Positions 27,979-39,218 of a stretch of 64,000 nt of DNA are shown here, piece by piece. Where the stretch lies: assembly GCA_035652075.1 (NCBI GenBank), contig DASREL010000027.1, forward strand, positions 31,663 through 95,662, written 5' to 3'. This DNA is from Gp6-AA45 sp035652075. GTDB lineage: Bacteria; Acidobacteriota; Vicinamibacteria; Vicinamibacterales; CAVVIG01. Each line of letters opens with the position of its first letter. The first letter of the stretch is position 1. Below the pieces are notes generated by a model. That model searched no databases and was not told the DNA's origin. It saw only the letters and a list, made by a program, of their open reading frames with translations. The position numbers were made by a program, and so were the translations under genes.

Positions 27979-28890
27979 TTACCTCAGGACGACCGAGGGA
28001 TGCAAAAGCCCCGCAGCGGTCGGTTCGGCGATCGCGACGAGGTCCCCGGCGTCGTCGAGCAGGCGCACGAACGGGGCACGGGGGCGGGATTCGAGGTTCG
28101 GGATTCGGGGTTCGAGGTCACGCCCGTGAAGCGCTCTCAAGACCTCGTCGGCATCCATGGTCATCGCCGGCAATTGGGTCAGCATGGCACCCAGCGGGAT
28201 GATGTCGTCCATCGTCGCGGCTTCCAGTGCCACCGATTCCTCGATCGTCAGCTCGCCTGCGCGGGTCCGCCGGAGCGCGGCCAGGTGGCCACCTGTGCCG
28301 AGGCGTTCCCCAAGGTCATGCGCGAGGGCGCGGACGTAGAAGCCGGCGGAGCAATCCAGCGACACCGTCACGCGGTCCTCGTCTACGCTCACGACCTCGA
28401 GTCGTGAAACGGTGACGACAACCGGGGTCAGAGGTGCCTGAGGTGCCTGAGGTGTCAGAGGTGCCTGAGTACTCTGACCCCGGAGAGTCCTTCGAGCAGT
28501 CCGGTGACTCGGCTGACCGGCGATCTTTTTCGCGGAGAAGATCGGAGGCTGTTGCAAAAACTGACCGCGAAAGGCGTCGAGCGCGCGATCGATGACGTCG
28601 ATTGTCGGTAGCTGGCCAGAGTAGGGCACGCCCAGAGGCGACCCTTCCGCGTCGCCGGTGTCGGTCGCGAACCCCAGCCGCACGACCGCTTCGTAGGATT
28701 TGTCGCTGGAACTCAGAAATCGCGCCAGCCGCGTCGCGCGACCGATGACGAGCGGCAAGACGCCGGTCGCCAGCGGATCGAGCGTCCCCGTGTGACCGAT
28801 GCGTCGCTCGCCAAGGACGCGCCGCATCCGCGCGACGACATCGTGTGACGTCGGCCCGGACGGCTTGTCAACGACCAGCAGGCCGTCCAT
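27979..28890 (-). CDS. truB: tRNA pseudouridine(55) synthase TruB, with repeat-derived insertions
   Basis: 303 aa. It makes pseudouridine 55 in the tRNA T-loop. N-terminus MDGLLVVDKPSGPTSHDVVA and the catalytic D38 in HTGTLDPLATGVLPL are intact. Two non-family stretches are encoded by dispersed repeats: residues ~136-156 (TQAPLTPQAPQAPLTP, from the element 28422-28483) and ~258-268 (EPRIPNLESRPR, from the TTCGGG repeat at 28085). Both keep the frame and fall in loops outside the catalytic core. The ATG overlaps the nrnA 3' end. Confidence 0.94.
   Translation of the reverse strand: MDGLLVVDKPSGPTSHDVVARMRRVLGERRIGHTGTLDPLATGVLPLVIGRATRLARFLSSSDKSYEAVVRLGFATDTGDAEGSPLGVPYSGQLPTIDVIDRALDAFRGQFLQQPPIFSAKKIAGQPSHRTARRTLRGQSTQAPLTPQAPQAPLTPVVVTVSRLEVVSVDEDRVTVSLDCSAGFYVRALAHDLGERLGTGGHLAALRRTRAGELTIEESVALEAATMDDIIPLGAMLTQLPAMTMDADEVLRALHGRDLEPRIPNLESRPRAPFVRLLDDAGDLVAIAEPTAAGLLHPSVVLR
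28085..28116. repeat. TTCGGG(A/G) simple repeat inside truB
   Basis: Alternating GGATTCG and GGGTTCG units; same family as 36010-36038 in rimO and 53450-53476. Confidence 0.65.
28422..28483. repeat. GGGGTCAGAG inverted-repeat element inside truB
   Basis: Perfect 12-bp terminal inverted repeats CCGGGGTCAGAG (28422-28433) and CTCTGACCCCGG (28472-28483) enclose GAGGTGCCT direct repeats. GGGGTCAGAG-type ends are typical of REP-like elements that single-strand (RAYT/IS200-like) transposases move; no such transposase is in this window. Confidence 0.75.
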
Positions 28891-29848
28891 CGATCGCGCG
28901 TTCCATTTTCTCCACGAACACCTTCTGCAGTTGATCGATGCCGCCGGTCACCGTGCAGCCCGCGGCGTTCTTGTGGCCGCCGCCGCCGAATTCTTTCGCG
29001 ATCGCGCCGATGTCGATGTCCCCCTTGGACCGCATGCTGACGCGATACTCTTCGCCTTCGTGCTGCTTGAAAAACACGACGGCCTGGATTTCTTTCACCG
29101 TCAGCGGAAGATTGATCAAGCCTTCGGTGTCCTCGTACGTCCCACCCGCGGCCCGCGCCATCTCGTGATCGAGATAGACGATGGCGATGCGGCCGCTCTG
29201 ATCGATCTGCATCGCGCTCAGGACGGCGCCGAACAGCTTCAGCCGTCCCATGTTGTTGCTGTCGTACACGTTGCGCGCGACGAGAACCGGATCGACGCCC
29301 GCCTCGAGACACGCCTTCGAGATGTCGAACGTCCGAGGCGTGATGTTCGAGTAGTGGAACGACCCCGTGTCAGTCAGGATCGCGAGGTAGATGTGCGTCG
29401 CAATCTCGCGGGTCATCGGCATGCCGAGCGCGACGATGACGTCGTACACCATCTCGCCGCACGCGGCGGCGCTCGCGTCGAACCAGTTGATCGCGCCGTA
29501 GCCCGTGTTACCGGGGTGGTGATCGATGTTGATGACGAACGACTTGTCGAGTCCGGTCACGCCGGTGCGCGCGAGGTCGCCGCACTCCATGATGATCGCC
29601 GCGTCGTACGCGCGATCCACCGCCGGCGCGATCACGATGTCCGGCACCCCTGGAAACTGCAGCAACGGACCAGGCGCGCGATCGAAGTTGACGGCAACGG
29701 CGCTCTTGCCCATGTCCCGCAGCGCGTACGCCATCGCCAGCTGCGAGCCGATCGAGTCGCCGTCCGGCCGCGAATGGGACGACAGCACGAACTGCTGCCG
29801 CGTGCGGATCGCCTCGACGATCCGTTGAACGTCAGGATTGGTCGTCAT
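28868..29848 (-). CDS. nrnA: DHH-family phosphoesterase, NrnA-like oligoribonuclease/pAp phosphatase
   Basis: 326 aa. It degrades short RNA oligomers and dephosphorylates pAp. DHH-domain motifs: HSRPDGDSIGS (24-34), VINIDHHPGNTGYG, MECGDLARTG; the C-terminal DHHA1 domain ends GGGGHKNAAG. It sits between rbfA (17-base overlap) and truB (23-base overlap), the position typical for nrnA/recJ-like genes in nusA operons. Confidence 0.92.
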   Translation of the reverse strand: MTTNPDVQRIVEAIRTRQQFVLSSHSRPDGDSIGSQLAMAYALRDMGKSAVAVNFDRAPGPLLQFPGVPDIVIAPAVDRAYDAAIIMECGDLARTGVTGLDKSFVINIDHHPGNTGYGAINWFDASAAACGEMVYDVIVALGMPMTREIATHIYLAILTDTGSFHYSNITPRTFDISKACLEAGVDPVLVARNVYDSNNMGRLKLFGAVLSAMQIDQSGRIAIVYLDHEMARAAGGTYEDTEGLINLPLTVKEIQAVVFFKQHEGEEYRVSMRSKGDIDIGAIAKEFGGGGHKNAAGCTVTGGIDQLQKVFVEKMERAIDGRPAGR

Positions 29849-30212
29849 CGTCGATAGGAGGCGCCTCGCCGGCGTGCAGCTCGTTGATGAGCTGCTCGAT
29901 CCGATCCTGACCGGCGATCGCTTCGTCGTAGATGAATTTCAGGTCGGGCACGCGCCGGAGGCGCAGGCGAGATCCGATCTGCCGTTTCAGAAACGGCACC
30001 GCGCGGCCGAGCGCGCGCTCGGAATTCGTGCGCGCCTTCTCGTCGCCGAGCACGGTGTAGAACACACGCGCCAGCTGCAGATCGGCGGTGACCGTCACGC
30101 GCGTGATCGTCACGAACCCGATGCCGGGATCGTGCACCTCTCGCGCGAGCAGCTGTCCGAGTTCTCCGCGGATTTGATCGGCAACGCGATCTGGACGCGA
30201 TCCTTGTGACAT
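29832..30212 (-). CDS. rbfA: Ribosome-binding factor A
   Basis: 126 aa KH-like cold-shock assembly factor for the 30S subunit. Conserved: DRVADQIRGELGQLLAREV, then VTITRVTVTADLQLARVFYTVLGD and LRRVPDLKFIYDEA. It starts 6 bases after infB and has an acidic tail (PPIDDDDQS). Confidence 0.95.
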   Translation of the reverse strand: MSQGSRPDRVADQIRGELGQLLAREVHDPGIGFVTITRVTVTADLQLARVFYTVLGDEKARTNSERALGRAVPFLKRQIGSRLRLRRVPDLKFIYDEAIAGQDRIEQLINELHAGEAPPIDDDDQS

Positions 30213-30218
30213 CAGGCG

Positions 30219-33062
30219 CTACGCTGCGGGAGCCACCTTTTCGATCGTGAACACCTCGATGATGTCCCCGACCTTGATGTCGTTGAAGCGCTCGAAGCCG
30301 ATGCCGCACTCGAAGCCGGCCTTGACCTCGCTCACATCGTCCTTGAATCGGCGCAGTGATCCGATCTTGCCTTCGTAGACGACGACGTTGTCGCGGAGCA
30401 GGCGCGCCTGCGTATCGCCGGAGCGCGTGATCCGGCCTTCGGTGACGAAGCAGCCCGCAATCGTGCCGAACTTCGGCACTTTGAACGTGTTGCGGACCTC
30501 GGCGATGCCGATGCGCGTCTCCTTGAACGTCGGCTCGAGGAGACCGACCATCGCTTTCTTGATTTCGTCGGTGACGTTGTAAATGACCGAGTGCTGGCGG
30601 ACGTCGACGCGCTCGCGCGTCGCGATCTCTTCCGCGTTGCGATCCGGTCGCACGTTGAACGCGATGACGATCGCGTTGGATGCCGACGCGAGGAGCACGT
30701 CCGACTCGTTCACCGCGCCGACGCCCGAGTGGATGATGCGAATCTTCACCTTCTCGTCGGTCAGCTTCGTGAGGGTGTCGGCCAGCACCTCGGCCGAGCC
30801 TTGCACGTCGGCCTTGATGATGATCGGCAGCTCCTTCATGCCGCCTTCGGCGATTTGTGCCTGCAGCGACTCGAGCGTCAGGCGGCCGCCTTTCGCGCCG
30901 AGCGCACGCGACTTCGCCTGCTCCTCGCGGAATGCGGCGATCTGGCGCGCTTTGGCCGCCTCGGCGACCTGGAACACGTCGCCGGGCTGCGGCAGACCGG
31001 TCAGGCCCAGCACTTCGACCGGCGTCGCCGGACCGGCTGCCTTCGTCGGCCGCCCGCGGTCGTCGATCAGCGCGCGGACGCGACCGACGATCGGGCCGGC
31101 GATGAACGTGTCGCCGACGGCCAGCGTGCCGTCCTGGACGAGCACCGTCGCCACCGGACCGCGCCCCTTGTCCAGCTTCGACTCGAGCACGGTGCCGGTC
31201 GCGTTGCGCTTCGGGTTCGCTTTCAGATCGAGGATGTCGCTGACGAGGAGGACCATTTCGAGCAGCAGCTCGATGTTGGTCTTCTTTCTCGCCGACACTT
31301 CGACCGTCACCGTCTGACCGCCCCACTCTTCGGGCATCAGGTTGAGTTCGGTCAGCTCGCGCTTGACGCGCTCGGTGTTCGCGTTCGGCTTATCAATCTT
31401 GTTGATCGCGACGATGATCGGCACGTTCGCCGCGCGCGCGTGATCGATCGCTTCCCGCGTCTGCGGCATCACGCCATCGTCGGCCGCGACGACCAGGATG
31501 ACGACGTCGGTGACTTTCGCGCCGCGGGCGCGCATCAACGTGAACGCTTCGTGGCCGGGCGTGTCGAGGAACACGATGTTCCGGCCGTTGATCGTCACGT
31601 GGTAGGCGCCGATGTGCTGCGTGATGCCGCCCGCTTCGCGCTCGGCGACGCGGGTTTCGCGGATCGCGTCGAGCAGCGACGTCTTGCCGTGGTCGACGTG
31701 ACCCATGACGGTGACGACCGGCGCGCGCATCGTCTTGTCTTCGTCCTTCGACTCGGTCGTCTCCTCGAGCAGCTCCTCTTCGAAGCTGCGCATTTCGACT
31801 TCCGCGCCGAATTCGCGCGCGATCATCGTCGCCGTGTCGGGATCGAGGGTCGAATTGATCGTCAGCCGCAAGCCTTTCATCAGCAGCTTGCCGAGGACCG
31901 CGTTCACTTTCTGTTCGAGCTTGTCGGCGAGATCTTTCACCGTCATGCCCTCGGCGAACGTGATCATGCGGCTGATCGGCGGTGGCGCGGCCGGCATCGA
32001 CGGCGCCGACGGACGCGGCGTGTGCTCGCGGCGCTGCTGCGTCTGCCCGCCGGGACGCTGTCCGCCCGGACGCTGCTGTCCGTAGGGCGGCCGCTGCTGC
32101 GGCATGCCCGGACGCTGCGGATACTGACCCGGACGGGGCGCGCCCGGCTGTTGCGTGCGAACCGGCTGCGACGGCAGCGGACGCGGTCCGCCCATCGGCA
32201 TCTGCGGCGGACGCGACATCGGCGGCCGCATACCAGGCGCGCCCGGACGCGCGCCTTGCGGCTGCATCGGTGGACGCGCGCCGGCAACGCCCGTCTGACC
32301 GGCGGCGCCGCCCGCGGCGGGACGCGCGGTCGTCGGGATCGCCGGACGTTCTTGTGGTTTCGGACGCGGCACGACGCGCGGCGGAACCGGTGTCGTCGGC
32401 AACGGCGGCGTCGGCGTATCCGGCCGTTTTTCCTCGATGCGGAGACGCAGCGTTGGCGGTACGACGCGTGGGGCGTGCTTCGACGCGGGCGGTGCCGCTG
32501 GCGGTGGCGCGGACGCGGACACGGGCGGCGGCGCCGCAGCGATCGGCGGTTCGACGACCGCCGCGGGCGGTTCGATGACCGGCGCCGGCGACTCGACAAC
32601 CGCTTCCGGCGCGTGCGCGATCACTGGCGCGGGTGGTTCTGCGGCCGGCGGCGGCGGCTCGACAACGGGTGTCGGCGGCGGCGGCGGTTCCACCTCGGGC
32701 ACGGGCGGTTCGGTCGGTGTCGTCGGCGCCGGCTTCGCGGTCTTGACGAGACGCGGCGGCGGCAGCATCGGTGCCGCCGGTTTCGCGGGCTCCGGCGCTT
32801 TCTTGCCGGCCGCGGGTTTCTTGGCGGTGCCGCCCTTCGCTGGCGGATGGTGCGCCGCCGTCTCGGCGAAGATGTCCCCAGTCGGCAACGTGACGCCGCG
32901 CTGCTTGGCGAGGCGCTCGACGAACTGCCGCGCGACCACTTCTTCGATCGTGCTCGACGCGCTCTTGACTTCGATGCCGTGATCGCGCTTCAGCAGCGCC
33001 GTCACTTCCTGGCTCGTCGTGCCGAGCAGTTCCGCGACCTTATAGATCCGAACAGTTGCCAA
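30219..33062 (-). CDS. infB: Translation initiation factor IF-2
   Basis: 947 aa GTPase that positions fMet-tRNA on the ribosome. Short IF2N head (IYKVAELLGTTSQEVTALLK), then ~300 residues very rich in Pro, Ala, Arg and Gln (~75-370), a second IF2N, then the G domain with GHVDHGKT near 452-459 and NKIDK, and domains II-IV. The start is TTG 33062 with GAGGT about seven bases upstream, immediately beside the palindromic element at 33076-33128. The disordered linker is longer than in many IF-2 proteins. Confidence 0.96.
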   Translation of the reverse strand: MATVRIYKVAELLGTTSQEVTALLKRDHGIEVKSASSTIEEVVARQFVERLAKQRGVTLPTGDIFAETAAHHPPAKGGTAKKPAAGKKAPEPAKPAAPMLPPPRLVKTAKPAPTTPTEPPVPEVEPPPPPTPVVEPPPPAAEPPAPVIAHAPEAVVESPAPVIEPPAAVVEPPIAAAPPPVSASAPPPAAPPASKHAPRVVPPTLRLRIEEKRPDTPTPPLPTTPVPPRVVPRPKPQERPAIPTTARPAAGGAAGQTGVAGARPPMQPQGARPGAPGMRPPMSRPPQMPMGGPRPLPSQPVRTQQPGAPRPGQYPQRPGMPQQRPPYGQQRPGGQRPGGQTQQRREHTPRPSAPSMPAAPPPISRMITFAEGMTVKDLADKLEQKVNAVLGKLLMKGLRLTINSTLDPDTATMIAREFGAEVEMRSFEEELLEETTESKDEDKTMRAPVVTVMGHVDHGKTSLLDAIRETRVAEREAGGITQHIGAYHVTINGRNIVFLDTPGHEAFTLMRARGAKVTDVVILVVAADDGVMPQTREAIDHARAANVPIIVAINKIDKPNANTERVKRELTELNLMPEEWGGQTVTVEVSARKKTNIELLLEMVLLVSDILDLKANPKRNATGTVLESKLDKGRGPVATVLVQDGTLAVGDTFIAGPIVGRVRALIDDRGRPTKAAGPATPVEVLGLTGLPQPGDVFQVAEAAKARQIAAFREEQAKSRALGAKGGRLTLESLQAQIAEGGMKELPIIIKADVQGSAEVLADTLTKLTDEKVKIRIIHSGVGAVNESDVLLASASNAIVIAFNVRPDRNAEEIATRERVDVRQHSVIYNVTDEIKKAMVGLLEPTFKETRIGIAEVRNTFKVPKFGTIAGCFVTEGRITRSGDTQARLLRDNVVVYEGKIGSLRRFKDDVSEVKAGFECGIGFERFNDIKVGDIIEVFTIEKVAPAA

Positions 33063-33075
33063 ACAAGTACCTCAT

Positions 33076-33111
33076 GTAGCGCAGGCCTTCAGGCCTGCTT
33101 GGGAGGCAGAC

Positions 33112-33128
<17 letters not shown>
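33076..33128. repeat. 53-bp double-hairpin palindromic element between nusA and infB
   Basis: Outer inverted repeat GTAGCGCA (33076-33083)/TGCGCTAC (33121-33128) with two perfect inner hairpins: GCAGGCCT-TC-AGGCCTGC and CAGACCT-AA-AGGTCTG. Read on the minus strand it encodes the last five residues and the TAG stop of nusA, and it occupies the place where ylxR often lies. Confidence 0.75.
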
Positions 33129-34494
<1,366 letters not shown>

Positions 34495-34497
34495 TGT

Positions 34498-34986
34498 CTA
34501 AAACTCCACTTCCAAGTTCGCGCGCGTAATCACCGAGAACGGCACGCGGTGCCGCCGGCGATCGTCGGCGTCGATCACGATATCGGTGCCGTCCACGCCG
34601 CCGAGGATCCCCTTGAAAAACGACTGACCGTCGACCGGCTCCCGCATCACGACCTTCGCGCGACGTCCCGCGAAGCGCGCGTAATCGTCGAGTCGCCGCA
34701 GCGGGCGGTCCAGACCCGGAGACGAAACTTCGAGGGTGTAGCTGGTCGGTACCACATCCTCGACGTCGAAAATCGCGCTCAGATCGCGACTGACATGCGC
34801 GCAGTCCTCGACGCTGACGCTCTCTTCGGCCGACGCCGCCGCCCCCGGTCGATCGATCTGGATCCGCAGGACCATCCCCGTGCCTTCGCGCCGGTACTGC
34901 ACATCGAAGATCTCGAGGCCATAACTGGCCGCAACGCGCGCGGCGATGCCACGAACCTGTTCTTCGACAGCCCCCACAGACCCCAT
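34498..34986 (-). CDS. rimP: Ribosome maturation factor RimP
   Basis: 162 aa, two-domain 30S assembly factor. Recognised by VAASYGLEIFDVQYRREGTGMVLRIQIDRPG, then VSRDLSAIFDVEDVVPTSYTLEVSSPGLDRPL. It is first gene of rimP-nusA-infB-rbfA-nrnA-truB. The ATG has no clear Shine-Dalgarno and follows a terminator-like hairpin after only ten bases. Confidence 0.95.
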   Translation of the reverse strand: MGSVGAVEEQVRGIAARVAASYGLEIFDVQYRREGTGMVLRIQIDRPGAAASAEESVSVEDCAHVSRDLSAIFDVEDVVPTSYTLEVSSPGLDRPLRRLDDYARFAGRRAKVVMREPVDGQSFFKGILGGVDGTDIVIDADDRRRHRVPFSVITRANLEVEF

Positions 34987-34990
34987 AAAC

Positions 34991-35014
34991 TAAAAAAGTG
35001 GGCACATGCCCACT
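34991..35014 (-). terminator. Intrinsic-terminator-like hairpin in the rimP leader
   Basis: AGTGGGCA-CA-TGCCCACT (35014-34997) is a perfect 8-bp stem followed on the minus strand by six T residues, five bases of stem-proximal U-tract before rimP. It lies between the putative promoter at 35050 and the rimP ATG, so it would act as an attenuator of the whole rimP-nusA-infB unit. It resembles leader elements known upstream of rimP in other bacteria. Confidence 0.65.
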
Positions 35015-35044
35015 CGGTCTTACAACCTAGGCTCCGAACCTGGA

Positions 35045-35050
35045 ATTATA
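35045..35050 (-). promoter_or_regulatory. -10 box (TATAAT) of the rimP operon
   Basis: Perfect TATAAT on the minus strand that also contains the rimO stop codon TAA. A transcript from here would have a ~50-base leader made up of a small AGGTT/AGCCT hairpin and the terminator-like hairpin. The -35 position has no good match. Confidence 0.45.
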
Positions 35051-36416
35051 GCACTTCGGCCACCGGCCTCGCGATGAAGTCGTAGTCGCGGGCACCGACC
35101 AACTCCACCTCGGCAAAATCACCCGCTCGAAACGCCGACGGGTCGCACTCGGTCAGGATGACGGCGGCGTCGATGTCCGGCGCTTGCGTCATCAATCGGC
35201 CGCGCAGGACGAGCTCGTGGTCGCTCGACGGACCGTCGATCACCACGCGCGCGCGCTCGCCGATCCGCGCACGCTGCCGCCCCGCCACGAGCTTCTTTTG
35301 CAGCCCCATCACGCGATTGCGCCGTGCCTTCTTGTCCTTTGCCGCCACGTCGTCGACGAGATCGAACGCCGTCGTGCCTTCTTCGTGCGAATACGTGAAG
35401 ACGCCAACGTGATCGAATGCGTGGTCGCCAACGAAACCGGTGAGCTGCTCGACGTCCGCGTCCGTTTCTCCAGGGAAGCCGACGATGAACGTCGTCCGCA
35501 GGGCCACGCCAGGAACCCGCGATCGGATTTTTGTCAGCAGCGTGTCGTAGCTCTTGCGCGTCCCCGGACGCTTCATGCGTTTCAGCACCGGGTCGGAGGC
35601 ATGCTGCAGCGGCAGATCGATGTACTTGCAGACCTTGTCGCACTCGGCCATGGCGGCGAGCGTGTCGTCATCGATCGTCGTCGGATAAAGGTAGAGCAGA
35701 CGAATCCACTCGAGGCCGTCCACGCCGTTCAACTCGCGCAGCAGCCTGGCGAGCGCGCCGCGTTCGCCGCGGTCGATGCCGTAGAAGGTCGTGTCCTGCG
35801 AAATCAGCAACAGCTCTTTGACACCGCGTGCGGCCAGCGCCCGCGCCTCGCGCACAATCGAATCAGTCGGTCGGCTGCGGTAGTTGCCACGAAGCTTCGG
35901 GATGATGCAGAACGCGCACTTGTAGTCGCATCCCTCGGCGATCTTGACGTAGGCGTAGTGCTTCGGCGTCGCGAGATAGCGTGGCGTGTCGGCGTCGTAG
36001 ATATACGTCGGGGTTCGGGGTTCGGGATTCGGGATTCGTGGTGCGCCTCGGAAAAACGTAACCGGCGCTCCCGTGGCGGCGATTGCGCCGACGATCTTTG
36101 GCACTTCGCCCGTTCCCAGGACTTCGTCGATTTCGGGGATCTCTTTCTTCAGCTCGTCGCGATAGCGCTCGGCCATGCAGCCGGTGACGATCAGCCGTTT
36201 GCACGAGCCGTCTTTCTTGTGCTGCGCCATCTCGAGGATGGTGTCGATCGACTCCTGCTTCGCGCCGTCGATAAAGGCACAGGTGTTCACGACCAGGACG
36301 TCTGCCGTAGACGCATCCTGCGTCAACTCGTGTCCGGCTTCTTTGGCGAGCCCGAGCATCACCTCGGAATCGACGAGGTTCTTGGGGCAGCCGAGCGAAA
36401 CTAATCCGACCTTCAC
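35046..36416 (-). CDS. rimO: Ribosomal protein S12 methylthiotransferase RimO
   Basis: 456 aa from GTG 36416. It adds a methylthio group to Asp88 of S12 using two iron-sulfur clusters. N-terminal MTTase domain (KVGLVSLGCPKNLVDSEVM), radical-SAM motif CDYKCAFC (CxxxCxxC) and a C-terminal TRAM domain. A 12-residue insert (PRIPNPEPRTPTY) in the linker ahead of the radical-SAM domain comes from a TTCGGG-type DNA repeat. GTG 36416 gives the usual N-terminus and has TATCCT seven bases upstream; TTG 36419 is the alternative. Confidence 0.94.
   Translation of the reverse strand: MKVGLVSLGCPKNLVDSEVMLGLAKEAGHELTQDASTADVLVVNTCAFIDGAKQESIDTILEMAQHKKDGSCKRLIVTGCMAERYRDELKKEIPEIDEVLGTGEVPKIVGAIAATGAPVTFFRGAPRIPNPEPRTPTYIYDADTPRYLATPKHYAYVKIAEGCDYKCAFCIIPKLRGNYRSRPTDSIVREARALAARGVKELLLISQDTTFYGIDRGERGALARLLRELNGVDGLEWIRLLYLYPTTIDDDTLAAMAECDKVCKYIDLPLQHASDPVLKRMKRPGTRKSYDTLLTKIRSRVPGVALRTTFIVGFPGETDADVEQLTGFVGDHAFDHVGVFTYSHEEGTTAFDLVDDVAAKDKKARRNRVMGLQKKLVAGRQRARIGERARVVIDGPSSDHELVLRGRLMTQAPDIDAAVILTECDPSAFRAGDFAEVELVGARDYDFIARPVAEVL
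36010..36038. repeat. TTCGGG simple repeat inside rimO
   Basis: GGGGTTCGGGGTTCGGGATT-type units, in frame, in the interdomain linker of rimO. It is shared with 28085-28116 and 53450-53476. Confidence 0.65.
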
Positions 36417-36423
36417 CAATAAC

Positions 36424-36442
36424 AGGATACTCGACGGATAAT
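36424..36442. promoter_or_regulatory. Divergent -10 boxes of rimO and asnS
   Basis: Minus-strand TATCCT (36429-36424) is 7 bases before the rimO GTG. Plus-strand GATAAT (36437-36442) is 9 bases before the asnS ATG. Neither has a Shine-Dalgarno or a strong -35. Confidence 0.35.
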
Positions 36443-36451
36443 CAGTCGACC

Positions 36452-37825
<1,374 letters not shown>

Positions 37826-37826
37826 C

Positions 37827-37879
37827 GTCGCGCGAGGCTTTCAGCCGAGCCTCGTGGCTCGCTTGGAAGCTCGCGCTAC
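37827..37879. repeat. GTAGCGCGAGC double-hairpin element after asnS
   Basis: Outer repeat GTCGCGCGAG / CTCGCGCTAC with inner GAGGCT...AGCCGAGCCTC stems. It provides the TAG stop (37876-37878) of the convergent sugar-isomerase-like gene. Same architecture as 33076-33128. Confidence 0.65.
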
Positions 37880-38574
37880 ATCCGCAGCAGTTGTTCCATC
37901 CGCTCGCGCTGTTTGCGGGCGAGCTGCAGCAGTTCCTTCGACGATCCGCGCGCGGCGAGATCGAAAATCATCGGGCCATCGTAGCCGACCTTCTGCACGG
38001 TCGTGAGCGTCGACGGCCAATCGATGCGGTTCTCGAGCGGCGTGTGAACGGAGACGAGGTGTTCCGACACCGTTTCGATCGTGTCGATCACGTCGCCATC
38101 GCGCTGTGCTTTCGCAAGATCGAGGGCGATGCCGACCGGCGACTCGAATCCTTCGACGAAATGGACGAGCGAATTGGCCGGGGAGAGCGCATCCGAGTTC
38201 GAATCGATCGCAATCGTGACGTCGAGCGGCTGCGCCAGCTCCAGCAACCGGTCCACGTCGCGCGCCGATTCTTTCGCCCGCGCGACTTGCAGCGTCAGGA
38301 CGTGCATCGGAATCTGGCGAGCGACGAAGAGCGCTGCGTCCAGATCGTCCGACGATGTGCCCACCGGGACGTGCAGGCCGTTCAGGTCGAGACGCGCCTC
38401 GGCGAGCCAGGCGAGGAGATCGGAGACGACAACGGGATTCCGGAAATCCAGGTGTGGCCGGATCGCGGCGACTTCGACGGTCTCGAATCCAAACGACGCG
38501 ACTTCCACGAGATGTTCGCGCATGAGCCGCTGATGGCGATAGAGATTCGTCGAGACTCCGAACCGACGTGTCAT
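37876..38574 (-). CDS. Sugar phosphate isomerase/epimerase-like TIM-barrel protein
   Basis: 232 aa of the AP-endonuclease-2/xylose-isomerase-like superfamily: MTRRFGVSTNLYRHQRLMREHLVEVASFGFETVEV opens the barrel, LNGLHVPVG and VSVHTPLENRIDWPSTLTTVQKVGYDGPMIFDLA follow, with metal-type His and Asp residues at strand ends. Shorter than typical members (~270 aa), and substrate unknown. Last gene of the nine-gene minus-strand run; its ATG overlaps the preceding stop by 4 bases. Confidence 0.75.
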   Translation of the reverse strand: MTRRFGVSTNLYRHQRLMREHLVEVASFGFETVEVAAIRPHLDFRNPVVVSDLLAWLAEARLDLNGLHVPVGTSSDDLDAALFVARQIPMHVLTLQVARAKESARDVDRLLELAQPLDVTIAIDSNSDALSPANSLVHFVEGFESPVGIALDLAKAQRDGDVIDTIETVSEHLVSVHTPLENRIDWPSTLTTVQKVGYDGPMIFDLAARGSSKELLQLARKQRERMEQLLRM

Positions 38575-39206
38575 TCCTTCAAGACTTTATCGTAGCGGTC
38601 GCGTAGCTGGTGCGCGAGCTGATCCTCCATGTACAGATCGGCGCCGAGCGTCAGCAGGTGTTCCCGGAATCGCTCGAGGTCTGGCTTCTTCGCGGTACCC
38701 GGATCGATACCGGCGGCGACCGACGTGAGCGCATCCGCGTAGTGACCGATGCCGCGACGCTGCTGCGTTTGATAGACGTCCTGAAGATCGTAGGCCGCCG
38801 CGTACTTCTGCACGTCGCCGAACGACATGTGAGTGAGCGCCCCGGTCTGGGCCGCCGTTTGCCAGCTCGACCGCCGAAGCTCGCCGTAATTGAAGTTCAG
38901 CCCGATGCTCTTCAGCGACGTCTTGCCCGTCTCGAGCAACTCTTTCGTGTATTGCAGCGCGGTTTCGACCTCGTGCTGACGTTTCGGGCCGGTCGTGATG
39001 TCTTCGTTGATGGCGTTCCGGTTTGCCGTCAGCTCGCGCACGATCGTGTCACGCGCTTCCGCGCCGAGCGAGCGATCGCGATACCACTCGCGTGCGCCTT
39101 CGAATGACAGCGCAATCAGGACGCCGATCACGATCGTCGCGATCTCGACGAGAAAGGCCTTCCAGGATCCGAACGGGCTGTGTTCGTGCGGACGATGGAG
39201 CTCCAT
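38571..39206 (-). CDS. Single-pass membrane protein of unknown function
   Basis: 211 aa. A short cytoplasmic head (MELHRPHEHSPFGSWKAF), one membrane helix (VEIATIVIGVLIALSFEG), then an all-helical extracytoplasmic domain (WYRDRSLGAEARDTIVREL...). The motif FLVEIATIVIGVLIALSFEG followed by W and an acidic helix is common in proteins annotated only as DUF/hypothetical. It is between an AmgK-like kinase (12-base gap) and the TIM-barrel gene (4-base overlap). Confidence 0.65.
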   Translation of the reverse strand: MELHRPHEHSPFGSWKAFLVEIATIVIGVLIALSFEGAREWYRDRSLGAEARDTIVRELTANRNAINEDITTGPKRQHEVETALQYTKELLETGKTSLKSIGLNFNYGELRRSSWQTAAQTGALTHMSFGDVQKYAAAYDLQDVYQTQQRRGIGHYADALTSVAAGIDPGTAKKPDLERFREHLLTLGADLYMEDQLAHQLRDRYDKVLKE

Positions 39207-39218
39207 CGTCCGGACATG

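Noticed and set aside
34991..35045. tRNA-like sequence before rimP
   Set aside because: Only one strong hairpin and no anticodon or acceptor stems; it fits a leader with an intrinsic terminator.
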